From: Euclidia mi
Taxonomy: Eukaryota; Arthropoda; Insecta; Lepidoptera; Erebidae
Assembly: GCA_944739405.2 (NCBI GenBank)
Contig: OX123182.2
Coordinates: 45,819,598-45,883,597 of the forward strand
Length of the DNA: 64,000 bases
Direction: 5' to 3'
In this document: positions 53,943 to 64,000 of the stretch, piece after piece
Layout of the letters: every line of letters begins with the position of its first letter
Position numbering within the stretch: position 1 is the first letter of the stretch
The notes under the pieces: model-generated
Told to the model about the DNA's origin: nothing
Database searches by the model: none
What the model saw: the letters and a program-made list of their open reading frames with translations, nothing else
Position numbers and translations under genes: made by a program

Positions 53943-56441
53943 CCTAACATTTTGGAAGGTAATTGTCACATTGTCACCATCAAGCCTGATTACACAATCA
54001 TTTGCTCCTATCGTCCACCAAGCTTTAAAAATCCAAATGTCTACCTTGAATCACTAGATGACATTTTTCGTGAATCTCGAACAAAAAGCGTTTTCTTTAC
54101 TGGAGACATAAATATTGATACGCTGCCTGTAAACTTGTCTAGTGCAGCCCAAAATTATTTGAACCTAATGGCAATGCATGGACTACAACAAGGCATAAAC
54201 AAACCCACCCGAATCAGAACGTGTATTGATCACTTTATGGTTAAGTGTTCACATCATTGGAAAACAGTCGTTTTTGAGCAACCACTAACGGATCATACCA
54301 TACTACTATACATTTATCATTCAAAAATAGGAAAGAGGAATATAGTACACAATAAAGTAATTATAGGCTACGCATTACTAAGTAAAACATTAACTAAAGA
54401 AACTTGGGATGATATCTATCAGGTCGAAGATGTCAATATTGCAACGGAAATATTAACAAATAAACTATTTAACGTGAATGGAAATAATACGAAGATAGTA
54501 AGAATATCGAATCGAAATAGGCCACTGAAGCCGTGGATAACGAAAGGAGTAGTCAAATGCATAAGAAAAAGGAATAAGTTACACAAAGCCGCAGTAGAGT
54601 CACATTTGATGACTCTACTACTAGCTTAGAATTAAAAAGTACTTACCTGAAATATAGAATTATAAGTATGTAATTATATTATAGAGGCATTGAAAAGGCA
54701 GTATTATCAAGAAAGATTAGATAGAAGAACAAAGGAAATATTAAGGAAACGTGAAAAACTATTAAGGAGGTTAGCGAAATGAAGAGAATCAAGGAACAGG
54801 GGACTGAGTTATTGAATATAGACACCATACCAGTGGAGTCTCTGAACAAGGTCAACAACTTTTTTACTAGCGTCGGTGGTAGCCTAGCCAACAAGTTGTT
54901 GGGTAGGATGAATAAATCGGAAAAGGAACTATCTCGCGAAGCAGCCATCGATACATCGCCACTAAATACCATGCCGTTCATGCCTACAGATCCACATGTA
55001 GTCAGGGGTATTATCTTGGGACTGAATTCGCACAGTGCACAAGGTTGGGACAAAATTACATCAGAAGTGCTTAAGCAAAATGTTAAGACGCTTGCCTGCC
55101 CTATTACATTCGTATGCAACTTAAGCTTAACTACTGGTGCTTTCCCAGCTTTACTGAAAAAAGCAATAGTGTGCCCTATTTTCAAATCTGGGGATAAGAG
55201 TGTGCCAAGTAGCTATCGCCCTATCTTCCTTTTATCAGCGTTGTCCAAAATATTAGAAAAGTTGTCAAGAAGAGAGTCATGAAATATTCAGAAAATAAAA
55301 AATTCTGAGTGACTTCCAATTCGGCTTTCCAGAAAACAAATCAACAGAGGACACTGTGTTAACACATACATCAAACTTAATTACGAAACTAGACAAAAGT
55401 AACAAATGCCTACGGGTCTTCTTAGACCTACAAAAGGCGTTTGACACAGTGTGCGTCCCAATCCTACTAAGACGTTTGGAGAACGTTGGTATAAGGGGAG
55501 TGGTCCTGAAGTGGTTTTCTGACTATCTAACTGATAGATACCAAAGGGTTAGAGCTGCTGGCTATGAAAGTATTGACTTTAGGTGCATATACGGCGTGCC
55601 ACAGGGTAGCACCTTAGGCCCTACATTATTCTTAATATATATCAATGACCTCGGTAAGATAGCTGCCCTGCCAAACCTTGATATAGTTATGGTCGCTGAC
55701 GACACGGCGTTAATCTTTTATGGTCAAACGTGGCATATGGTATTTAAACAAGCAGAAACCGGTCTAGCGAAAGTGACATCCTGGCTTGAAGATAGTCTTT
55801 TATCGATAAACACCAGCAAAACGAAGTATGTTTGCTTTACTAAGACATCTATATGTAAACCAGCCACGTCACAGGTCCTCAAAATACATACTTTCCCATG
55901 TAATAGAAGAGATGATCTTTCATATTGTACCTGTTCTACTCTCACTCGAGTTGAACCTATAAAGTACTTGGGTGTAACATTAGACGACCAGCTTTCTTGG
56001 ACTATACATCTCACGTCAATAATCTCAAGGATCAGAAAAATTATATACAGCTTTAAAAACTTACGTGCCAGCAATACTCTACTTCTACAAAAATATCGAG
56101 CTCTGTGTGAGTGCATAATTAGATATTGCATTTGCGCATGGGGAGGTGCGGCGAAAACCCATATGATTGGCGTGGAGCGAGCACAACGTATGGTGCTTAA
56201 AGTTCTTCTTCACTTACCATATCGGCATCCAACTTCTGCCGTCTATGAACAAGCTGGTGTGCTAACAGTAAGAAATATATTTGTGTGCGAAATTTTACAA
56301 AGATTTCACAGGAAAGTGGACCCTAACCTAATATTGCCACAAAAGCGTATACGACGCTGGCCAGTGCCTCATATGAAATCAAATTTTGCTCAGAGATCCT
56401 ACGACTTTCTGGCTCCCTATTTGTATAATAAATGTGACTAG
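53943..56441 (+). pseudogene. LINE endonuclease/reverse transcriptase, truncated at both ends
   Basis: Same protein type as 8341-11145. Endonuclease: CSYRPPSFK, FFTGDINIDTLP, TCIDHFMVK and QPLTDHTILLY; the catalytic Glu region upstream is missing. A stop lies at 54627-54629. RT: HSAQGWDKITSEVLK, SSYRPIFLLSALSKILEKL, then a frameshift near 55300, FGFPENKST, motif A FLDLQKAFDTVC, VPQGSTLGPTLFLIYIND, motif C VMVADDTALI, IKYLGVTLDD and VLTVRNIF. Motif C has Val where the family has Tyr or Phe before ADD. The frame ends at 56441, shortly before the normal C-terminus, where another repeat begins. No 3' UTR or tail remains. Confidence 0.85.
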
Positions 56442-56730
56442 CCGTTTTCCGCGGTTTCAACCGCGTGCTGAGGGAACTACTTCGCGTACCCGAAAAACCC
56501 AAATATCTTACGGACCCCTATTTTTTCTAAAATAAAATATAGCCTATGTTACTCGCAGATAATGTAGCTTTATAATGGTGAAAAAAATTTTATTATTGAG
56601 TTTATCCATTAGAAACAACGTCCACGCGCAGGCGGCGGGTGGTCCACCCGCCGTCGACGGCTCGTCGCCAACACGCGGGTCCGAAGCGGACCGCGCGCTG
56701 CCCGCGAATGATTCACGTCCGAGTGTTACC
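56442..56730 (+). repeat. dispersed repeat and GC-rich block
   Basis: ccgcggtttcaaccgcg, gagggaactacttcgcgtac, tatgttactcgcagataatg and tttataatggtgaaaaaa are typical of a dispersed moth repeat by memory, ending tgagtttatccattag (56598-56613). A GC-rich patch (56628-56712) with the palindrome ggcgggtggtccacccgcc follows. No gene. Confidence 0.5.
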
Positions 56731-57148
56731 AGATACACGGTTAATACCGTTGATGCACGGTAATTTTGAGCAAGACACGGTCTACGGTAATAAGCTACTA
56801 CCGTGTTCTTTTCTAAGGTATTTTTAATTATTAATTACCGTGTAAATGATACTCTTATTTTTACTCAAAAATATATTATGTTCTTACGAGTAATCCTTTA
56901 TTGGCAACACTGGCTGTCGCAGTTGGTGATGTCGCGGAAATCATTAACGATTTCATTACTTGGCAGGTAATATAATCCGGCAGAATTAAAAATATTTTAG
57001 GTAGTATTTTTCATGAGAATACCTTATGTTAAAATTTGTAGTTAATAGGTGTATTCATAGACGAAAGTTTAGTATCTAGTTGTGTGTGGTCATTGCATTA
57101 CTTGAAAAAGTTAATTGATAAAAAATAGAGTGCCAATTCAACATTTGT

Positions 57149-57209
57149 AAAATTTGGCATTACGAAACACACGTGTGGTCTACACGTGTGTTTCGTAATG
57201 CCAAATTTT
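57149..57209. repeat. perfect hairpin, 28-bp arms, 5-base loop
   Basis: Left arm aaaatttggcattacgaaac continuing acacgtgt, loop ggtct, then the exact complement ending ccaaatttt. Confidence 0.93.
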
Positions 57210-57230
57210 TAACAGACTATTCGAAAATTT

Positions 57231-57400
57231 GTGGACCAAGCGACGTCCACTCGTTGACCGCGCGGCGTTCACTCGTTGACGGCGCGTGGTCCGCTGGTTG
57301 ACCGCGCGGCGTTCACTCGTTGACGGCGCGCGGTCCGCTGGTTGACCGCGCGGCGTTCACTCGTTGACGGCGTGCGGTCCGCGGACGCCGTGCGGAGTGG
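57231..57400. repeat. GC-rich minisatellite, 44-bp period of two 22-bp halves
   Basis: Units start gttgaccgcgcggcgttcac at 57253, 57297 and 57341. Each 44-bp unit contains two related 22-mers (gttgaccgcgcggcgttcac-tc and gttgacggcgcg-ggtccgctg). A worn unit precedes and follows. It stands out strongly from the AT-rich surroundings. Confidence 0.9.
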
Positions 57401-57934
57401 GTGCCGGGTGGCTCTAATGAGCGTTGACCTTAAAGGATGTCCATTAAGTTCAATATATTTTAATTAAATTCAAAATATTCATAAGAACGGCTGATGTGCT
57501 TCGTAGACTATTCATTAAATTTCTTTATTTATTTTACCTATAAGTCGATCAATTCTATTACTTTTAGGTATATCAATATTGCGTTGGTGGCATCGTTTTG
57601 TGGTCATCAAGTCTATTTAATTATGAAATCCCCATTAAGGTCTATGAACATATTATACAAAAACATGGATGGGTAATTTATGAATCTACAAGCCGTAAGG
57701 TTTGATGCCATGAGGCTCGAGAGCACATCCATAAAACTATGCAGTATATCCGTGAGAATGTTCATTCGTCTGCGTGAATGGTGTCATATAATATGGGTCA
57801 AATGCGGTTCCAAGTTTTAGTGTCAGTCTTGCACGGTGACTGATTAAATATTGTGTACTAATGAACTGTAAAATTTCTTCGGGATAATAAGGAAACTCAC
57901 TTGTGAAGTACTGATATTTATTTCACTACCGAAT
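57401..57934. other. spacer without recognisable genes
   Basis: AT-rich; the 60-codon frame at 57494-57676 has no motif. Nothing else is seen. Confidence 0.45.
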
Positions 57935-58990
57935 AATAATAATAAAATAATTTATTTCTCTCCACAATATAAATAAAAAAAATACAAATAAATATTCACA
58001 AAATGAATAGGCATTTGTTTACATTATACTGTGGGAGACTGGTGACTAAACTAGACGCAAGTCTGTATTTCAGGTCACCAGGTCTCCACCCCTTTAAGAG
58101 AATGAACAAAATTTGAGCATTTGAATTTTTTCACAAGACATCAGATTTTATAATTCACATTTATATTAATCACTTATATTGCATTAAATTAAAAATAACA
58201 AAAATTAACAATAAATCACAAAAGATAAGAAATAATAATATAGTAATAAAAAAAAATATATTGTGTGTGTCTGAATGTGTGTGCGTGCGTGTTGTGTGTG
58301 TGTGTGCGTGTGAGAGTTTGACTCCTATGTGTGTCATGGTCTATCTATTTCTGTACAATAAACAAACTTTCAGTTGCATCGTAATGCAACGACAAGAGCC
58401 ACTCGGTGATCTCCTTGCGGCAGTGATGTTTTGTTACAGAGTACATATGAGCCTTTTTATTTATCTTATTATACAAATAGCCTTTCAAAAAACAGAAGAA
58501 TCTGTTTGAGAATTGTGTCGAAAAGCGATACAGTGAGCAATCGACAGGATTCTGCCGTCTTCTACTAGTGAGTGAGCTAGGAATGTATGTGTGTTGTGTG
58601 TGTTGTTTGATGATTGTGTGTAAAATGAACAGCTGCCTTACAGTGAGAACCTTAGCCATTTTGTACAGGTCAAGGGTGGGAAAGCGATTAGGGAGAAAGT
58701 AGGAAACCTTAAGAATTGCCCTTTGTGCTCGCTCCAGTTGAATCATAGTTGATTTGTGTGCTCCACCCTAGGTTGTCACGCAGTATGTAAGCAACGACTG
58801 AACAAGTGCATAGTTCACAGTCTTTCTCAAGCTTTCATCCGCGACATGTCTAAGGTTCTTAAAAACGTATATGAGCTTTCGCAGCCTCGAAGAGAGTGCT
58901 TCAATGTGCGGGTGAAAGCTTAAGGAAGAATCGAGGGTCACACAGGAATAGTTTCTTTTATACAGTATGCGCAATACAATATAAAAACCT
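57935..58990 (-). mobile_element. 5'-truncated LINE 3' end (same group as 7905-13270)
   Basis: On the minus strand it enters in the RT C-terminal region near 58990 and runs through coding sequence to 58345, then a 3' UTR ending in att repeats at 57937-57955. The 3' UTR shares gtggagagaaataaatta-like text and the ggagac/ctcccaca patterns with 7905-8040. A GT-rich microsatellite (58261-58312) lies in the UTR, as in the other LINE. Confidence 0.8.
58345..58974 (-). pseudogene. LINE RT C-terminal fragment
   Basis: Two frames: LDSSLSFHPHIEALSSRLRK and VFKNLRHVADESL (58974-58768), then IQLERAQRAILKVSYFLPNR, VLTVRQLFIL and FFCFLKGYLYNKINK (58746-58345). These match the region after the catalytic motif in the 8341-11145 protein (LSFSTHIRTLSQRIRK, LTVRQLYI, YKLYNKINK). 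The palm and endonuclease are absent, as expected for 5' truncation. One frameshift separates the two frames. Confidence 0.82.
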
Positions 58991-59194
58991 TTCTTTTCTT
59001 CATTCTTAAATCATTGGATCATAGAGCCCTCTTAATGACTATTAGAAACATAATTATAAAAATACTGCTCAGTACATTGACATCTATCTTTACAGCCCTG
59101 AGAGTGTCTCATTCACTGTCTTTGAGGGAATGTTCGATTAATATACGATTTTTGAGATATAATTAATTAATAAGATAGTTCGTGGTTCAGACAT

Positions 59195-59300
59195 CATCGG
59201 CATCATCGTCCAAGCATATATGACTTTAACCTTGGAGTCCGCTTTCTAATCTTTACCATATTTGACAGAATAATAGCTCTTTCTCAAAGTGCAACCGATA
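59195..59300 (-). mobile_element. SINE family 1b 3' fragment
   Basis: catcatcgtccaagcatata, ccttggagtccgctttctaa, taccatatttgacagaata and agctctttctc follow the minus-strand order of family 1b ends. The rest of the element is absent. Confidence 0.5.
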
Positions 59301-59884
59301 GCGACTAGTGGGTTAGAGGCAGCCCTAGTTGTCTCAAAGCCTAGTATTTTTTTAAACCATTTCCTGTTTATATTTCTAAATTCGGACGCAATACTATGTC
59401 ATCATTGTATTGCATGTATATGGCATATACTATGCCATATATGTATATCGTCAACAAGTGTCACTGTTTTATATCTAAGTACATGAAAACATGTATACTT
59501 ACATATAGTCTATATTTTGCGTGGATTAGTCAGAAGCTTATTCTAAATACAAAATCGAAACCAAAACGGTTTCGTAACAACCTCATATTATACCTAGTCA
59601 AATTTATTACGACGAGTTTACTTAAAAAAATATTTATTTAATTAAATAAACTTGCACTTGCAGTGTTACGACGACAGAGAGGAAACAACTGATTCTATCT
59701 AATACAGGTCTCTTATACTAAACAAATGTGTCACGCGATGTCACGTGGTTTCATGGGGTCTTGGTGGTCTTTCAGCAAGAAGGAATCATTATACTTAATG
59801 GTTATGGATTTGGCCATCGTAAACTTTATTGTAATCACGTATTTAATATATGAAACCAAGTAACATGACAATCATTACGTAACG

Positions 59885-60180
59885 TCATCCTATAGTTTTT
59901 GTTTGGAGTGGGTGAGCAGGCTGCATAACTACTCCCTCCGTAAGTTCAAAATCGTCATCCATATTTTTATTAAAATGAGGTTGATGATTTTGATTAAACA
60001 CAGATTTATTACATTTACAACAATACACAAAAATGACAAATACAATAAACAATATAACATAGAGCATTAGAATTCATATACTAACACTATGAAAGTTCAC
60101 TGGATTGACTATTGGCTTTTCACTTAACACTTCACTTTTTAATACGTGCGATAACAACTGTAGAATTTCCATGTTAACGT
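59885..60180 (-). pseudogene. env C-terminus: membrane anchor and cytoplasmic tail
   Basis: A hydrophobic segment (VILFIVFVIFVYCC, residues ~4-18 of the open frame) is followed by a polar tail ending at 59885. Upstream the text LLSHVLKSEV and EKPIVNP, typical of the membrane-proximal part of errantivirus env, is in another frame. It fits a fusion-type envelope anchor. It is broken by a stop or frameshift near 60070 and separated from the rest of env by the inserted LINE piece. Confidence 0.55.
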
Positions 60181-60239
60181 GATCTAAGTTGATCGGTTTT
60201 CCTCGCATGTTTCCTTCGTAGTAACTCTATGGCCAACAA

Positions 60240-61145
60240 CTATAATTGATTAAATTATTCAAATCATAAGTTGGAGGCTTCACCTAATTGTACAACCAAG
60301 TTATATAGTGACTTTCAAGATGAATATCCTTCGAAAACATGTCATGGTTCAGGTTCTGACATATTATTACATAATGAAAATAATAAGGTTTTAGATAACA
60401 ATGTTTTATTTTTTTCTGACCAATTAGGAATTGGTATGGGTAGCCTGATTAATAGTTATACTGATCGGTCAATACAAAATATTTGTTCACCAGGAGAAGG
60501 AATGTCTATGTTTATTAATAAATTAAAGTATGCAAGACTAAATAAACATTCTACAGTTATAATGTTATATGGGGATAGCCTACTAGTAACTAAGAAAGAT
60601 ATATTAGCTTTATCAGATATTATGATACAACAAAGTTCTAAAGTGGGGTGCAATTTTATTGTCTGTGCATTACCATATTCCAATAACTTATCTTATAAAG
60701 AAAACAACCAGATAGGTACATTGAATCTATTATTATATAATAGCACTTGTAGTTATAGTGACCATATTTTATTTTTCGACTCTAATATTTTTATTAGTGA
60801 TTTCTTTTTATCAAAAGATACTATGTATCTCTCTTTTATATGTAGGCGACAACTTGCTAAATTATTAGCATTTAATTTACATAGTGAACGGAGTACTACT
60901 AGAGTACCTAGGAATTTGGTAGATGATAGTTATACCAATAGTAGTATTGACACATCTATTAGTTTAAACTACTATATGAGACAACAGATAGGCATTCATG
61001 TGTTATAAAACTTAGCTCATCAAAACAAACGAGGCCTATCTGGCAAAGAATTAGAGATAGATTTATTTTTAAAGAAACATAAGTTGCATATATTATGCAT
61101 TACGGAACATTGGTTAAGAGGTGACCAATATTCAAATGTAATATA
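60240..61145 (+). mobile_element. SGNH-type LINE fragment inserted in env
   Basis: Contains ORF1 3' portion and the first ~40 codons of ORF2, with both LINE ends missing. Its orientation is opposite to the surrounding env. No target duplication is visible. See the ORF1 entry. Confidence 0.7.
60271..61008 (+). CDS. LINE ORF1 with SGNH-hydrolase-like domain (open, 5'-truncated)
   Basis: This 245-codon frame is uninterrupted. It reads VLFFSDQLGIGMGSLI, IQNICSPGEGMSMF, STVIMLYGDSLLV, CNFIVCALPYSNNL, QIGTLNLLLYNSTC and HILFFDSNIFI, then a basic C-terminus. The alternation of hydrophobic strands with a GDS-like turn resembles the esterase-type ORF1 domain of some insect LINEs; which Ser would be catalytic is unclear. 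The coiled-coil N-terminus present at 13534-13936 is absent, so the true start codon is lost (the frame opens at a TTG). Immediately after the stop, NLAHQNKRGLSGKELEIDLF and LCITEHWL (61009-61125) start the ORF2 endonuclease, then the sequence breaks off. Confidence 0.65.
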   Translation: MEASPNCTTKLYSDFQDEYPSKTCHGSGSDILLHNENNKVLDNNVLFFSDQLGIGMGSLINSYTDRSIQNICSPGEGMSMFINKLKYARLNKHSTVIMLYGDSLLVTKKDILALSDIMIQQSSKVGCNFIVCALPYSNNLSYKENNQIGTLNLLLYNSTCSYSDHILFFDSNIFISDFFLSKDTMYLSFICRRQLAKLLAFNLHSERSTTRVPRNLVDDSYTNSSIDTSISLNYYMRQQIGIHVL

Positions 61146-61199
61146 TTTGTTCTACTCAATGTTATGGCGGTTTCTACTTCATCTAATCTAGTTAACAAT

Positions 61200-61680
61200 A
61201 TCTGAAAGTTATGTTATAGCAAATTATATGTATTCAATACAAGTGCCTTGCTTTTTTGATTCTGTTTAAAATATCTTCTTTTTCATCCATGGCTTTTCTA
61301 ATCTTAATAAAATTATTTCTCGTTGAATTTGTTGTATTTATAAGTGTATCGACCATTTCAGAAAATAAAGTTATTTTATTTATAACTTGATGTTGCTTAA
61401 CTTACATATTATTTATTAAACTATCATACTTTAATGCATCTTGATTATCGAAATTGCCTGTAATGGCTTTAATTATGGAACCAATAGGGTTTATAAGACC
61501 TCTCTTAATTCTAATACTAGGTATAAGTTGACTATATTTTTCTAAAGTAATGTTCATTATATACTGAACTTGCGACTCTGCATCTACGATACTACCATCT
61601 AATGAATAATGTATGTCTAAATTATCTTTCATATAACTATTAATATCTTTATATTTGTTTACATTATATTCTATATTACT
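61200..61680 (-). pseudogene. env fragment with furin-like site and fusion-peptide region
   Basis: The frame at 61632-61402 has a basic cleavage-like motif RIKRGLINPIGS followed by KAITGNFD, the conserved start of the fusion subunit in insect errantivirus and baculovirus F-type envelopes. After a stop, a helical stretch (about 61400-61200) continues in other frames. It is not intact: stops, frameshifts and the LINE insertion break it. Described only. Confidence 0.65.
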
Positions 61681-62010
61681 ATGTATTAACTCTCAGTCTA
61701 AGATTTTAATAATTTCCCAATTATACAAAGTTATTAACGCTTGTCCTTCTTTTACGGGCAGTATGCCTGGATTTTCCTCAATTTTCCTTAGTTGAAGGGC
61801 CAGGTTGAGGGCTAACTGTCCAAGTATCCATACTGAGTACCTACGGATGACGTTTTATATCTTTAATCGGTACTCTAGTTTCTCGATTCTTTGTCTTTGC
61901 GGGAACTGTATTTCGATTCACATCACCTGCTATTAATGCCTTTTGGTATTGGGGCTTATTTTTACTGCGCCTAACATTTACGCCTTTAATATAAACATTA
62001 TCACCTTCCT

Positions 62011-62900
62011 TCACTTTGAATGTTGCCTCTTCACCTTTTTCTTTTTAATTTGAACTTTAGATTCTAACATTTTATTTGTAAGGTACATGTAAAGATATTT
62101 AGTTCTTTTCATGTGCTCACTAACCAGTTGTTGTGTATACTGTTTATTAAAATCTACCTCGAACGCGCCTGATGCGTCTATATGTCCAAAGACTACTTCG
62201 AACGGTGTAAGACCTGTCGATGAATGTATCGACTGATTGTACGACATTATAGCATACGTCATAATCATAACTGATACGGTATCTGTAAGTTTCCTTCCAG
62301 ACTTCTCAAGTCTATATATTTCTATTATAGTTGGGTGGAAACGTTCTACTGTACCCATGGAGTTTGGGTTATGAGGAGTACTTATGTGTAACTCTACTTT
62401 ATAAAAGAATAACATTTCCTTTAAGAGGTTATTGTTAAATTCAGAGCCTGGATCTGAACTAATCCGTTTGGGAATACCATACAATGAAAAGTATTTCAAC
62501 AAAGCTCTAACTACTTCTGGGGTTGACCTACTAGCTATCTCGAACGCATGACCTAGTTTACTAAATGCATCGACAATTGTTAAGAAATTAGTATTTTCTA
62601 TGGAAAATAAATCAATTAATATTTCCTCAAACGGCTTTGTTTGCGTTTGCGTTAATTGTAGTTCTGGTTTTAAAGGCTTTCAATCGTATTTCATTAACTT
62701 ACATGATTTACATGAATTTATAATACTGGCAACTGTTTCATGTAAATTATTCTAGTAATAGGTGCGTTTTAATGAGCAATTGTTTCTTTAATGCCTCTAT
62801 GACAAGTTTTTCCTATGTGATATTTTAATACTATATGTCTTTGTTCATGTTCATCTTCTATATATACTACTCGTTTTGTACATTCGTATATAATTATAGT
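62011..62900 (-). pseudogene. Gypsy-group integrase
   Basis: Zinc-binding region first (about 62900-62690: KTCHRGIKETI, then CKSCKLMKY, with stops). The catalytic core has TIVDAFSKL (first Asp, ~62590), SDPGSEFNN (second Asp) and NSMGTVERFH (Glu). The open part covers 62502-62011 and ends in a Lys-rich tail. All three DDE residues are visible, but stops upstream and a missing chromodomain-like end make it non-functional. It would insert the cDNA into the genome. Confidence 0.8.
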
Positions 62901-63156
62901 ACCCTTCTTAAACAAACTAGTTATAATATTACTGAATAACTGCTTATGTTTACTATCCTCGAAGTAAATAAAATATTTAATCTTCGGCCTAACATATTCT
63001 TTTAAAATTGTTTAATTATCTCAGGATTTTCTAACGGCATATGGACTTCTAATATCTTGTGCCTATCTCGCGAATGATTTTTAACTGTCAACTCATTTCT
63101 ATTCCACGTATAAACTAATATTTGATTGGGTTTCGTATCAATAGCTTCGTCTAAAA

Positions 63157-63528
63157 TTAGAATATCGGAAGATCTGTATTTTCCTCGGAATGTATGGTAA
63201 CTATTGTGGATTCACCCTTTTCCGATGCTGTAGCGGTTCTACTATCTAATGAAGGAATTGAGTAAGGCAATTTTCTCGATGTCATCTCATTTTCATCGTC
63301 AGATGAGATAACGATAGAGTCTGGGAAATTTATTTGAGTGGAAAAATTATCTTTATCTAACGCATTAAGTTTTATTCGTGACAATGCATCTGCGTTGCCA
63401 TTCTGTTTACGCGGCTTGTATTTAATATCGTAATCATATTCATCTAATCTAAGTCTCCAACGAGTTAACACTAGAAGCGCGGAACATCCTGACATCCCTA
63501 GAAGCGCGGATGGGTCAATTTTGTCCAT
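63157..63528 (-). pseudogene. Gypsy-group RNase H C-terminal end and pol linker
   Basis: RWRLRLDEYDYDIKYKPRKQ and GNADALSRI are the signature end of Gypsy-type RNase H, followed by a linker rich in Ser/Asp/Glu before the integrase. The N-terminal ~20 residues (PSALLGMSGCSALLV) do not fit RNase H and come from a small rearrangement in which ccgcgcttctag or near-identical text occurs twice (63474-63509). RT and the rest of RNase H are missing. Confidence 0.78.
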
Positions 63529-63559
63529 TTTATTTTCGGTTCAGTAAAGTAAAGTATGT

Positions 63560-64000
63560 ATACAAATAAAACTTGTAATTAGGATACAAATGGTTTTATT
63601 ACATATTACACATATTTTTGATGTGTTTTGGCTTAAATAAAATAGAAATCACAATCACAAATGATGAGAGTTAAAGTGATATGTGAGATCAGAGTTCAGA
63701 CATGCAAAATGAGCAATTGGAACACTTATTCGATGTGCACTTCCTGCAAACTGTTATTTTACAAGCTTGGCATTTGACACGAGACTTGTTACCGTCACAA
63801 AGAGACTTTACCTGCCAACGAGTATGTTTCTCTTCACGTCCAGGTTTTTCATTTTCATTTGGTATATTGATATGAGTATTAGACCTTTTCATGCAATTTG
63901 CATATGGCTCAGTTAGTTCTTCTCCTAACTGTTAGATAATACCCCGACTGCTGAGTCTTTTCCCATTTAGGTCACACCACGATATCTCATATGATAAAAG
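63560..64000 (-). pseudogene. possible piggyBac-like transposase C-terminus
   Basis: The open frame 63892-63689 has a Lys/Arg-rich linker (NENEKPGREEKHTRW) and a Cys cluster RVKCQACKITVCRKC followed by CSNCSFC. Upstream in the same frame LGEELTEPYANC precedes it. An LG-x2-L-x2-P stretch followed by a C-terminal cysteine-rich zinc-binding domain is the layout of piggyBac transposases. The catalytic Asp region would lie beyond the window. 63560-63688 is AT-rich, possibly its 3' UTR. Other zinc-finger proteins cannot be excluded. Confidence 0.4.

Larger units (their letters stand above)
59885..63528 (-). mobile_element. errantivirus-like (Gypsy group) pol-env remnant
   Basis: Minus-strand order, right to left: RNase H end (63528-63157), integrase zinc finger and core (about 62900-62011), then env (about 61680-59885) interrupted by a LINE fragment. 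RT, protease and gag are absent on the right, where a different sequence begins. Sequence to the left of 59885 (59640-59880) has aataaag and could be a 3' LTR, but no partner copy is present to prove it. Described as an old, broken endogenous copy. Confidence 0.75.

Noticed and set aside
1..64000. CRISPR arrays, bacterial operons, phage modules
   Set aside because: No spaced direct repeats or prokaryotic gene organisation; the content is eukaryotic transposable elements.

Overview
The window looks like transposon-packed insect DNA, most probably from a moth or butterfly. The grounds are the family mix recognised from memory: RTE and CR1/Jockey-type LINEs, tRNA-derived SINEs ending in a gctgatgatgat tail, a BEL/Pao element, an errantivirus-type retroelement, a Helitron remnant and AT-rich spacers. 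I found no convincing host gene, rRNA gene or free-standing tRNA gene. Nearly every long open frame belongs to a transposable element, and most are broken.

Layout. 1-2880: a minus-strand LINE split by a 1.29-kb inverted-repeat DNA transposon (744-2034) and a short GC-rich retroelement (about 2432-2648). 2880-7400: scattered SINE and RTE scraps. 7405-17960: a nested stack in which an LTR-like repeat is split by a nearly intact Jockey/CR1-type LINE (7905-13270), then joined to a second LINE with an SGNH-like ORF1 (13542-17770), which is itself split by a 3.1-kb CR1-like LINE (14365-17492). 17958-19036: Helitron remnant. 23101-29223: a BEL/Pao element with gag-pol in essentially one frame but lacking the integrase core. 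29870-31136: a second copy of the split LTR, with primer-binding site and a SINE inserted with a 15-bp target duplication. 31609-35058: a 3.45-kb DNA transposon with 33-bp perfect terminal inverted repeats and at least nine copies of an acgtaagggac-like motif. 35071-36262: a different inverted-repeat element. 37.0-42.0 kb: palindromes, tandem duplications, SINEs. 42104-45152: RTE LINE. 45857-47665: three short non-autonomous elements, two with clear target duplications, and a SINE. 51191-52566: a 1.38-kb LTR pair with primer site and polypurine tract but no pol (TRIM-like). 53943-56441 and 57935-58990: two more LINEs. 59885-63528: an errantivirus-like pol-env with a LINE fragment inside env. 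63560-64000: possible piggyBac-like transposase C-terminus.

The sequences do not act together as a pathway. The value lies in the insertion stratigraphy (which element is inside which), several complete non-autonomous elements, modular SINEs, and one inverted-repeat transposon whose family I cannot name. Clade names are from memory of protein motifs and should be read as provisional.
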